This document shows, in pieces, positions 1-7,472 of a stretch of DNA of 64,000 bases. The notes under the pieces were generated by a model, which did not search any database, had not been told where the DNA came from, and worked only from the letters and a program-made list of their open reading frames with translations. A program made the position numbers and the translations under genes. Every line of letters starts with the position of its first letter. Position 1 is the stretch's first letter. This DNA is from Candidatus Eiseniibacteriota bacterium (GTDB taxonomy: Bacteria; Eisenbacteria; RBG-16-71-46; CAIMUX01): the NCBI GenBank assembly GCA_016712505.1, contig JADJQY010000040.1:248001-312000 (forward strand), in the 5' to 3' direction.

Positions 1-719
1 CCCTGCGGGGTAACTACGACCACCCAGTAGAGGCCGCTCGGGGCGTTGCGCGCTGCCAGCCAGGTCGCACGTTCCTCGCGGATGAAGTCGCGCGCAACCA
101 CTCGACCGGAAACGTCCAGAAGGCGGACGGAGAGTTCCGATCCGCCGACTGAACCAGCAGCTTCGACTCGCACCGCGTCGCGACCTCGATCATAGGAAGC
201 GCGCACGCTCAGATCATCCCCGACAGGTCCGTTAGCTAGGGTCGATGGTTCGGTTATGAAAGTGTAGTCGAACTTGGGAAGCTGCGCAGAGGAACCACAT
301 GCACCTTGCCCGGGCACGGCGAGTGGGAACCACCCCAGGCATGGGCCGCCCTCGTACTCGAAGACCTTGTACGTGTAAGTGTACATCGTGATCGAGTTGG
401 CCCCGAGCGTAGACAGATCCGGCTCGATGTAGGATGTCAAGAGTCGCGCGTCGATCTTCGAGTCGTTCGGGAATCCAGTCGAAATCCGCGGGCGGCCCCA
501 CGCGTCGATGACCGTTTCGTTCATTCCCTTGGCGCTGAAGGAGGCGGTAATCGTCAGGCGAAACACTTGGACATAGAAGTTCGCAAAACTATCGACTGTT
601 CCATTGAATGGTGTATTGGCGAACGACTGGGTTCTGAACCCGAGCGACGTCGCCGCGAACGACGCCGTGCTTGCGTGGTACACTTTGTTCGGTGATGAGA
701 CGTAGTCAATCGCTTGATC

Positions 720-1921
720 TAAATCGCTTTGCATGATTCAAAATAACGATTCCCCTGAGGATGCCCGGGTGCGGGGATGAAGATCAAGCCTAGAAGCCGT
801 AAGACCTCACCTGCCAGTCTGTTGTTGGTCCCAACCGACGACAAGGAGGTCTCACGATGTTCGATCTCGGACGTCTTTCCCGTCCGATCCGACGCCGCAT
901 TATCCGAGCCAGTCAGAAGACCCGCAATGCCGATTTTCGGATCCGCTGCCGCTTGGTTTTGAAGATGGCGGAAGGGTTGAGCGCACACGCCGCCGCGATG
1001 GCCCTGGGTTGCGCCCCATCGACCGCTTGGAGAGTCGCCCTTCGCTTCCGCGCCGAAGGGGAGCAGGGCCTGCTCGATCGGCGGACGGAGAACGGGTCGC
1101 TCAAGGTCGACGAAGACGTTCGCGGCGGAATCCTCCAGATCGTGGTCGGCCGACCGGCTGATCATGGCTTTCAACGATCCACTTGGTCGCTCGAGGTCTT
1201 GGCTCAGGTGATTGCGAAAGAACTGAACGTTCGGCTCTCGCTTGGGCACTTGAGCAAGGTGATGCGCTCTCTCGGTGTGGTGCTCAAGCGGGCGCGACCG
1301 TTCGTCCGATGCCCCTGGAGCCGCCGTCGGCGCGAGGATCGGATCGCCGAGCTGCGCGCCTTGGCCGCCCACCGTGCCCGCCGCGAGGTCGTGCTCTTCG
1401 TCGACGAGATCGACATCCACAAGAACCCGCGGATCGGACCGGACTGGACGCTGCGGGGGCAGCAGCGTTACGTCGAGACTCCGGGTCGGAACGAGAAGCG
1501 CTACCTGGCTGGCGCATATGACCATGCCCAGGGTCGGCTGATCTACGTCGAAGGCGACCGGAAAGCGAGCTGGCTCTTCGTCCGTCTGCTTCATCTTCTG
1601 GCCTCGATCTATCACCGAACCAGGACAATCCACCTCATCCTCGACAACTACGTGATCCACAAGAGCCGCTGGGTCGAGAAGGCGCTGCGGGAGCTCGGCG
1701 GGCGGATCGAGTTGCACTTCCTGCCTCCTTACTGCCCCCCAGGAGAACCGGATCGAGCGGCTCTGGAAAGACGTGCACGACAACGTCACCCGCAACCACG
1801 ACAAGAAGACGATGATCGACCTGCTCGAAGCGATCTTCCAGTACCTCAGCACGCGGTTGAACACGCAGCGCGAACCGCTGGGCTGCTGAGGTGGTGTTGC
1901 GGAATCATGCAAAGCGATTTA
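720..1921 (+). mobile_element. IS630-family insertion sequence with TA target duplication
   Basis: A 1198-bp element (722-1919) ends in perfect 18-bp inverted repeats: AATCGCTTTGCATGATTC at 722-739 and its complement at 1902-1919. It is flanked by TA at 720-721 and 1920-1921, the TA duplication typical of IS630/Tc1-mariner transposition. The interior holds a single transposase gene on the plus strand. The element lies inside a subtilase gene whose reading frame is restored exactly when the element and one TA are removed. Perfect ends and a clean duplication suggest a fairly recent insertion, although the transposase reading frame is broken by one extra C. Confidence 0.93.
857..1889 (+). pseudogene. 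IS630-family DDE transposase, frameshifted near the C-terminus
   Basis: The N-terminal part has a helix-turn-helix (AAAMALGCAPSTAWRVALRF), followed by the IS630 DDE core: first Asp in LFVDEIDIHKNP, second Asp in IHLILDNYVIHKS, then LPPYCP just before the third acidic residue. At 1735-1740 the run of six C puts translation out of frame. With five C the sequence continues as CPQENRIERLWKDVHDNV and supplies the catalytic Glu (NRIERLW), ending at TGA 1887-1889 with REPLGC. The call is either a 1-base insertion in a homopolymer (mutation or sequencing error) or a frameshift site used by the element. As read here it lacks the third catalytic residue. The ATG at 857 is preceded by AAGGAGG. Confidence 0.88.
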
Positions 1922-2661
1922 GGCGCAACTGGCCGTGACCGAAGACATGGTCGCGCCCGGAGGCCCCCAGATCCTCAGCGGTATTCAGGAGCACGGCTCG
2001 CAGATCGTCATTGGTCAGAATGCTGTTCGCCCCGAGCAGCATAGCGGCCGCCCCGGACACGAGCGGAGCTGCAACCGATGTTCCGCACGGGGTGAACGTA
2101 TCGACGCCCATGTAGTCATCGTGGCTCTCGCCGCTCCCGATCCAAGTCGTAACAATGTTGTTTGCAGCCGCTACGAGACCGGTGTATGCGAACGCGGGCT
2201 CCGGATTGGTTCCGTCCTGGGCAAGAGCGCTCACTGCCGTTACGAAATTGTTGAAGCCTGCTGGATACGCGAAGCAGCTATCTACGCTCCAACCGCATGG
2301 ATCGTTGCCCGCCGCAGCGACGAGGAACAACCCCTTCACGTAGGCGTTCCGGCGAGCGTCGCGGTCTGCGGGATCGTAGTCCCACTTCGACACATAGGTA
2401 CCCCAGCTCTCATTCACGACTCCAATGTCCGAGTAGTCAGAGTCATTCGCGAAGAGCGCCATCCCGCTGTTCGCTAGCTGGCTGCTAGTGTTACACGCGT
2501 CTTCGGTCTTGAACACCACGAGCATGGCCTCGCTCTCATCAATGTCCGGGCGTGCTATCCCGGCCACACCCACCCCGTTGTTTCCGCCGGCGGCGATCAC
2601 GCCACACACCGCAGTACCATGGCCGCAGTTGTCGCCATCGTCGCTGAGATTGTGGTCGACG

Positions 2662-2843
2662 CTAGCAGGGTGCTGAAAAACCGCTCGTCGCGAGGTGAGC
2701 GAGACCGAAGCGAGGCGGGCGCGCGAGGAGCGAGCAGCGCAAGCGTAGTCACTGTACTACGTTGAGCAGCGCAGCGACGAGCCCGCCCGCCGCAGCGAGA
2801 GGATCGTTCACCGCAGCAGAGCGGTTTTTCAGCAGCCTGCTAG
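2662..2843. repeat. MITE-like element with 21-bp inverted ends and CTAG duplication
   Basis: A 174-bp non-coding element (2666-2839) is bounded by 21-bp terminal inverted repeats starting CAGGGTGCTGAAAAACC on the left, and matching on the right (2819-2839) with one mismatch. CTAG occurs on both sides (2662-2665 and 2840-2843). The interior is GC-rich and partly palindromic, with CGTAGT/ACTACG near its centre. It carries no transposase, so it would move in trans. The CTAG duplication fits the YTAR target rule of the IS5 group, which is an inference about its parent. It interrupts the subtilase gene between the Asp and His boxes; removing it plus one CTAG restores the frame. Confidence 0.88.
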
Positions 2844-3474
2844 TCTCCAGATCCTCGTGTTGATCGTAAATGCCTGTGTCGAGTACTCCGATTTTGCATC
2901 CTGGAACGAGCACGTCGTCCCACGCCTCCGTCGCGTTGGCATCGAAGTCTGGAACAGGCACTGCGATTCCGTCGCAGAGAATGACGCTTTGGGTCTGCCC
3001 CACATTTTCCAAACCCCACTGCTCATCAAAGTACTCGTCATTCGGGGTGAAGAAGAATCGACCGGGAACGACGGGTCTCGCGAACTCAATCCCCGCGTCC
3101 TGACGCAGCAGGAGGAGTTCCCCGTCGGTCAGAGTACGATCGAACCGAACTGTGTAGTCATTCGTCATGTCGACCAGGATGATTTCATTGCCCCATCGAT
3201 CATGCGCTCGCGCATCCAGGTGTCGAAAATGGGGGGCGATGGGCGTGAGAGTCACGGCGCCCAGCTGAGAGAGCAAGATTCTAAGCGACTGCGTGGCGAA
3301 CTCGGCCTCACTCAACGAGGCCGTGAACGAAGATCCGCGCCCACCGTCGCGGGTCGGAAAGGAGACGGTATCATCGGCGAAGCGCACCGTGAGCTCTGCC
3401 CCCCCCGCGAGACAGACTCACGTTGAACTGCAGAGGAGAGTCAGCGAGTGCACTGAAACGACAACGGACTTCAT

Positions 3475-3919
3475 GGATCCCTCCTCTCCTGGGGAAGGGG
3501 CGGCGCGCTTTGAACTCGAGCGGTATCCGCCCGGAAGTGTCGCAACACGGATAGAGCGTACCTCGGATCCGCATGCCCGCCCACCAGAAGTTGTGGCTGG
3601 ACGGAGCTCCGCTCCGAATCGGCACCGGCCCGCCGCAGCGCCTCGGCCCTCCCGCACGCCATTCCCGGACCTCTCGCTACGACTCTTGCGACGGGGTGTC
3701 TCTCGATGAGAATCGCAGACTTGCCCCGTCGTTGCAGGAGGGTGAGCGGCTGGGGTGCACCCGCCGCTGCGGATCAGCGGGATGGTCGGCGAGGTGGCGT
3801 TACCCCTAGCTCCCGCCCGCTCGGAGAGCGATCCCGCGCGCCATTCGCTCCTTCGTTCGATCGCGACCAGGAGCTATGCTTGTTGCGATCACTCGACGCG
3901 GAGACCCACGGGGGAATCC
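3475..3919. other. Divergent intergenic region between two broken secreted-protein genes
   Basis: No convincing gene was found in these 445 bases. Ribosome sites for both flanking genes lie at the edges (GGAGG just upstream of 3474 on the minus strand). Open frames here have neither recognisable motifs nor ribosome sites and look like GC-driven shadows. The region presumably carries the two divergent promoters. Confidence 0.5.
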
Positions 3920-5164
3920 ATGATCCCATGCTCGCGCGCAGTCACTCGGCTGATACTCTCCGGAATCGCGCTGCTCCCCATCGCTCCGCTCCTAACGCGC
4001 GCCGCGGTCTGGAGCCCGAGCTTCAAGACTGCGACCAACGAGATCGTGCGCGTCCTCTCTTCTCCCAACGACGACACTTGCTGGTTCATCACGAACTTCG
4101 ATCGGATCTACAAGACATCGGACGCGGGCCAAAGCTGAAACGCGATCACGACCGGTGCGTTCGTCCGGTCCGGGCTCTTCGTGGTCGACGACAGCCTGGC
4201 ATTCAAGACCGGTACCGGGGTGATGTATCGAACGATCAACGGAGGAAACGGATGGCAGGCGGTGTTCGCCCCCGACGGCAGTACGGTTCCCGAGGTCTGG
4301 ATGGAGTCCAGCACCACGGGCTTTCTCGCCCACGGCGGCCTGCTCTACCGCACGACCAACGGCGGGGGAAGTTGGAGCACGTCGCGACTCACCCAGCCAC
4401 CCAGCCCCATCGCCGGCTCCAACGGTAAGGGAACGATTGCGCTGACCGACGACGACCTTGGGGTCGCACTGGAGACCGATGGGGTGGCCCACTCCGGAGA
4501 CCGTGGCCTCACGTGGAGCGTGCCGCTGAACAGTGGACTCGCCCTCGACCACAACCCCCGCATCTCGTTCGCGAACTCGTCGTTTGGCTTGATCATATCG
4601 CACAGCACTCCTCTCTTCTTTGTCACCACTGACGGGGGCAACAACTGGGTGGACACCGAGAACTCCGGCGGCGCAAGCCAGGACGTTCTCGCGATTGGAG
4701 ATCATTGCTGGTACATCCCGCATCCGGCCGACCACAACTACATCAAGTACTCCACGAACGCCGGCCAGGAGCGGATTGAGCAGTTGACCGACCCGTTCAG
4801 TTTCGAAGTTCTCGGCCGATCCAGATCGGGCCGGACTCTCTGGCCCGGCACAACAAGCGGGAGGATCTACACTTGCCTGGATGAGTCCCCAGCGTCTGCG
4901 ACTGAGCCGAGTCCGTGTCAGCGTCACTTGATCTGCTTCCCCAATCCCTGCGATGGGGAACTGGGAATCGACAGAGGCTCCTTCGCGCCGAGCGGCCGTT
5001 CGATCGCGTATCGTGTCTTCTCCGTCGACGGCAAGCTCGTCACCCGGGGCGAAACCAGTAGCGCCCGCTTGAGCACCAAGGGACTCCCCGCGGGGCTTTA
5101 CGTGTTGGAGGCACGAGACCCGATCTCCGGAGCCCGCCTCCCCGGCCGTCTCGTTCGAAGATAG
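3920..5164 (+). pseudogene. Secreted YCF48/BNR-type beta-propeller protein with one in-frame TGA
   Basis: ATG 3920 opens a signal peptide (RLILSGIALLPIAPLLTRAA) followed by repeats of the YCF48/BNR type: YKTSDAGQS, YRTINGGNGW, YRTTNGGGSWS, GDRGLTWS, FVTTDGGNNW. At 4136-4138 a TGA interrupts AGQS-stop-NAITTG. The repeat consensus DxGxxWxx predicts Trp here, so TGG to TGA is the simplest reading. The same frame continues unbroken to TAG 5162-5164 and ends in a FlgD/T9SS-like sorting tail (YRVFSVDGKLV...LPAGLYVLEA). About 414 residues without the stop. Probably a cell-surface or secreted protein, now inactive or read through at low level. Confidence 0.8.
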
Positions 5165-5181
5165 CTTCCGAAAGTTACCGC

Positions 5182-5225
5182 TTGTCCCAGGCTTCGGCGG
5201 TGCCTATACTTAACCACATGGTTAA
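5182..5225 (+). promoter_or_regulatory. Promoter and palindromic operator of the arsR-type gene, overlapping its start codon
   Basis: A near-consensus sigma-70 promoter is visible: TTGTCC at 5182-5187, a 17-base spacer, and TATACT at 5205-5210. Immediately downstream is a perfect inverted repeat, TTAACCA-CA-TGGTTAA (5210-5225), that touches the -10 box and contains the ATG at 5218-5220. The expected transcription start falls at about 5216-5218, so the transcript would be leaderless or nearly so. A dimeric ArsR repressor bound to this palindrome would block both polymerase and translation start, which fits autoregulation. Operator function is an inference. Confidence 0.72.
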
Positions 5226-5649
5226 CCATACTCCGACCCTCGACCGTACCTTCGCCGCGCTGGCCGATCCGATCCGGCGCCAGGTAGTCACGCGGTTGCT
5301 CACCCACTCGGCCACCGCCTCGGAGCTGGCCGGGGACCACGCGATCTCCCTCCCCGGGTTCCTCAAACACCTACGGGTGCTGGAAGACGCGGGTCTGGTG
5401 CGGAGCGAGAAGGTCGGGCGCGCCCGGATCTGCCGGGTGAACGCCGCCCCGCTGCAGGAAGCCGAGGCCTGGATGACGGAGCAGCGGCAGTTCTGGGAGA
5501 AGCAGCTCGACTCCCTGGCGCGGTATCTCGAGCAGTCCGGAAAGGAGTCTCTCGAATGGCCCAAGCGACGCATAGCCTCGAAGTCCGACGCCGACTCAAG
5601 GCGACGCCCGAACGCGTCTACCAGGCGTGGACCCAGGCCGAGACGCTGA
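5218..5649 (+). CDS. ArsR-family winged-helix transcriptional regulator
   Basis: The N-terminal ~95 residues match the ArsR/SmtB winged helix: LADPIRRQVVTRLL, then the recognition helix ISLPGFLKHLRVLEDAGLV and the wing RSEKVGRARICRVN. No Cys metal-sensing motif is present. It belongs to the subgroup that sits upstream of SRPBCC (AHSA1-like) genes rather than the metal sensors. The start ATG 5218 lies inside a palindromic operator and just after a -10 box. The C-terminus is unusual: an Arg-rich tail of about 30 residues overlaps the next gene by 94 bases, longer than usual for such pairs, and may reflect a lost stop codon. Likely represses itself and the downstream SRPBCC and DinB genes. Confidence 0.88.
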   Translation: MVNHTPTLDRTFAALADPIRRQVVTRLLTHSATASELAGDHAISLPGFLKHLRVLEDAGLVRSEKVGRARICRVNAAPLQEAEAWMTEQRQFWEKQLDSLARYLEQSGKESLEWPKRRIASKSDADSRRRPNASTRRGPRPRR

Positions 5650-5993
5650 CCCGCTGGTTCGCTCCGAACGAGCAGGTCACGACGGTGGTGACCGCCCTCG
5701 ATCTGAGGGTGGGCGGGGGCTACCGCATCGAGATGCATCTGCCGGACGGGAGCGTTCCGACGGTCATCGGTACCTACGAAGAACTCTCGCCTCCCCATCG
5801 CCTCGCCTTCACCTGGCGCTGGGAAGCGAGCGCCGACATGCCGGATACGCTGGTCACGATCGACCTGGTGGCGGACGGCGACGAGACTGACCTGGTGCTC
5901 CGGCACACCCGATTCGACACCGAGGAGAGTCGGGACCGTCACCAGCAGGGTTGGGACGGCTGCTGCAATCGGCTACCAGGCGCACTTCGCTAG
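5556..5993 (+). CDS. SRPBCC / AHSA1-like (activator of Hsp90 ATPase homologue) protein
   Basis: A 145-residue START-like domain: VRRRLKATPERVYQAWTQAE, then LTRWFAP, VGGGYRIEMHLPDG, GTYEELSPPHRLAFTWRWE and a C-terminal helix ending GWDGCCNRL. These are the landmarks of the AHSA1 subfamily, which usually pairs with an ArsR regulator as here. The ligand is unknown. After GCCNRL the last residues (PGALR) leave the family pattern, while the neighbouring frame reads YQAHFA, so a 1-base slip close to the stop is possible. The stop codon abuts an (AG)12 tract. Overlaps the regulator gene by 94 bases and is likely co-transcribed with it. Confidence 0.85.
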   Translation: MAQATHSLEVRRRLKATPERVYQAWTQAETLTRWFAPNEQVTTVVTALDLRVGGGYRIEMHLPDGSVPTVIGTYEELSPPHRLAFTWRWEASADMPDTLVTIDLVADGDETDLVLRHTRFDTEESRDRHQQGWDGCCNRLPGALR

Positions 5994-6016
5994 AGAGAGA
6001 GAGAGAGAGAGAGAGA
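5992..6016. repeat. (AG)12 microsatellite between SRPBCC and DinB genes
   Basis: Twenty-five bases of uninterrupted AG dinucleotide repeat begin within the TAG stop of the SRPBCC gene and end 40 bases before the DinB start codon. Its length could vary by slippage. It lies between genes in one operon, so changes would alter spacing rather than a reading frame. Confidence 0.95.
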
Positions 6017-6056
6017 CGTAACGTAGCTCGCCACCAACGAAATGGAGGAACCACCG

Positions 6057-6554
6057 ATGCGCATGATCGATCCGATCTTGATGGAGCTTGAACAGGAAGC
6101 CGGAGCCACACGCAGGCTGCTGGAACGGGTACACGAGGAGAAGATGAGCTGGAAGCCGGCACCGAAGTCGATGACCCTCGGTCAGCTCGCGCTGCATCTC
6201 GCGACCACGCCCGGCGGCGTCGCCCAGATGGCCACGGTCGACGTCTTCGAGCGTCCTTCGTTCGAGCAGCCCGAGGCGAAGTCCCGCCAGGAGCTACTCG
6301 ACGCCTTCGACGGCGGCCTGCAGCAGGCCAAGAGCATCCTGAACGAGATGGACGACGCCCGGCTGATGTCGACCTGGACCTTCCAGCGTGACGGCAAGCC
6401 GGTCATGCAGGTCCCCCGGATCGGAATTCTCCGCATGATCATGCTGAACCACTCGTACCACCACCGGGGTCAGCTCACGGTCTACCTGCGGGAACTCGGG
6501 GTGCCGCTCCCCTCGGTCTACGGACCGACGGCCGACGAGAATCCCTTCGCTTGA
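6057..6554 (+). CDS. DinB-family putative metal-dependent protein
   Basis: 165 residues forming a four-helix DinB/YfiT-like bundle. The metal-binding histidines appear as LGQLALHLA and NHSYHHRGQL, the usual triad of this family. The ATG at 6057 is chosen over the one at 6042 because GGAGG sits 8 bases before it (the upstream ATG is itself part of that ribosome site). Members act as thiol-dependent transferases or have no known substrate, and no substrate can be assigned here. It follows the ArsR and SRPBCC genes in the same direction, a common trio in soil bacteria, and ends before a strong terminator hairpin. Confidence 0.88.
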   Translation: MRMIDPILMELEQEAGATRRLLERVHEEKMSWKPAPKSMTLGQLALHLATTPGGVAQMATVDVFERPSFEQPEAKSRQELLDAFDGGLQQAKSILNEMDDARLMSTWTFQRDGKPVMQVPRIGILRMIMLNHSYHHRGQLTVYLRELGVPLPSVYGPTADENPFA

Positions 6555-6576
6555 TCACACCCCAGCGCAGTGCCGG

Positions 6577-6604
6577 GCCGGCACCCCTCGATCCGGGTGC
6601 CGGC
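6577..6604. terminator. Hairpin between convergent genes (bidirectional terminator)
   Basis: A perfect 10-bp stem, GCCGGCACCC (6577-6586) and GGGTGCCGGC (6595-6604), with an 8-base loop. It lies between the stop of the DinB gene (6554) and the stop of the convergent lipoprotein gene (6619). No U-tract follows on either strand, so it may work as a folded 3' end or with Rho. Confidence 0.6.
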
Positions 6605-6618
6605 GCGGGATCCGGGCA

Positions 6619-7224
6619 CTAATCGCCGCTCACCCGATCGAGCAACCGCGTCCGCAACACCTCGCAGGCGTTGTCGGTGCAGCGCGTGATCTGCACCTGC
6701 CCGCCGGTAATGACCGCCTTGATCGTGTGCTTGGTTACCACCTCTCCCCCGATCACGATGGCGACGCTCTGGTTCAGGTGATCCCGGGTGAACCGCTCGA
6801 GGAGCGCGGTGTGTTTGGGGTCGAGCGCGATGGAGAGCGAGGCGAACCCCTTCTCGCTCATTCCCAGTTCCGGCTCCCGGTCGAGCAGCAGCGGAACGTA
6901 CGGTTCCAACGCAAGCGCGAGCCACTCGCGCGGCTCCTCAGGGTCGGGGGTGTAGATGTGGTCGTAGGGGAGGAGCAGGCGAGCCTGACCCGCGGCGGCC
7001 GCGCCCGTTGCGACGGCAGCCGCAGCCAGCGAGTCGGCCCCCGCCTCGCTCGCCGCCTGTCCCAACACGGCATAGAAACCATCGTCGAGCCGCGCGGGTA
7101 CGCCCGCCCGTCGACCGCCCGCGCAGGAGCCGCACACCACGATCAGAATCAGGGCGGCAGTCGCTCGTCGTCCGAACAGCAGGGCGATCGCTCTCGAGTT
7201 TCGAGCGAGACGGAGTTCCTTCAT
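6619..7224 (-). CDS. Lipoprotein with SecD P1-head-like domain
   Basis: A 201-residue exported protein. Start ATG 7224 follows GGAGAGG. The N-terminus is a basic signal peptide ending in a lipobox-like CGSC (hydrophobic AALILIVVCGSC), so it is probably lipid-anchored. The C-terminal half contains ASLSIALDPKHTALLERFT and SVAIVIGGEVVTKHTIKAVITGG, which resembles the head subdomain of the SecDF P1 region (pattern LAIVLDGxVxSAPxIxxxITGG). Unlike SecD there are no transmembrane helices apart from the signal. Function unknown; it could be a periplasmic domain that has separated from the translocase family. Divergent from the following lipoprotein gene. Confidence 0.72.
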   Translation of the reverse strand: MKELRLARNSRAIALLFGRRATAALILIVVCGSCAGGRRAGVPARLDDGFYAVLGQAASEAGADSLAAAAVATGAAAAGQARLLLPYDHIYTPDPEEPREWLALALEPYVPLLLDREPELGMSEKGFASLSIALDPKHTALLERFTRDHLNQSVAIVIGGEVVTKHTIKAVITGGQVQITRCTDNACEVLRTRLLDRVSGD

Positions 7225-7343
7225 CGTTGGCCATCCTCTCCTGGGCTTCGGCCCGCGTGCAGCGACTGCAACGGAATCGCAAGGGTCGGCGGGCGCAGCG
7301 GACATCGGTGCGATCCAGATCTCCTACCGCGCCTGCATACCAC

Positions 7344-7372
7344 GAAAATCGAAAGTCGCGGTTTCGATTTTC
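7344..7372. promoter_or_regulatory. Perfect 11-bp palindrome in a divergent intergenic region
   Basis: GAAAATCGAAA (7344-7354) is followed by a 7-base loop and its exact complement TTTCGATTTTC (7362-7372). It is AT-rich against a GC-rich background and lies between two divergent lipoprotein genes starting at 7224 and 7473. This could be a shared operator or an RNA hairpin in the upstream leader. No regulator can be named. Confidence 0.5.
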
Positions 7373-7472
7373 AGGGTGCGCCGCCCCCTCGCCCGGTTGC
7401 CCGAGAAGGGAAGTCGCCCGCACGCGCAACCGTCCTTCCCTCCCCCCTCCGTTTGAGGCAGACTACGAGGCA

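Larger units (their letters stand above)
1..3474 (-). pseudogene. Secreted subtilisin-family serine protease, broken by TGA, MITE and IS630 element
   Basis: Read on the minus strand from an ATG at 3474 with a strong ribosome site (GGAGG 7 bases upstream). The start encodes a short signal-like stretch (MKSVVVSVHSLTLL), a TGA at 3420-3418 as codon 19, then the same frame continues. The S8 triad is visible: Asp in VLDTGIYDQHEDL, His in HGTAVCGVIAA, Ser in CGTSVAAPLVSGAAAML, plus the oxyanion Asn in AAAGND. Deleting the MITE (2666-2839 plus one CTAG) joins DLET to SVDHNL in frame. Deleting the IS630 element (722-1919 plus one TA) joins GQLRL to DQAIDY in frame. After the catalytic domain comes a beta-rich region and a FlgD/T9SS-like tail (LLDVSGRVV...APSGLYWVVV) that runs off the left edge. 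With one nonsense codon and two insertions this copy is inactive. Function would have been extracellular proteolysis. Confidence 0.85.
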
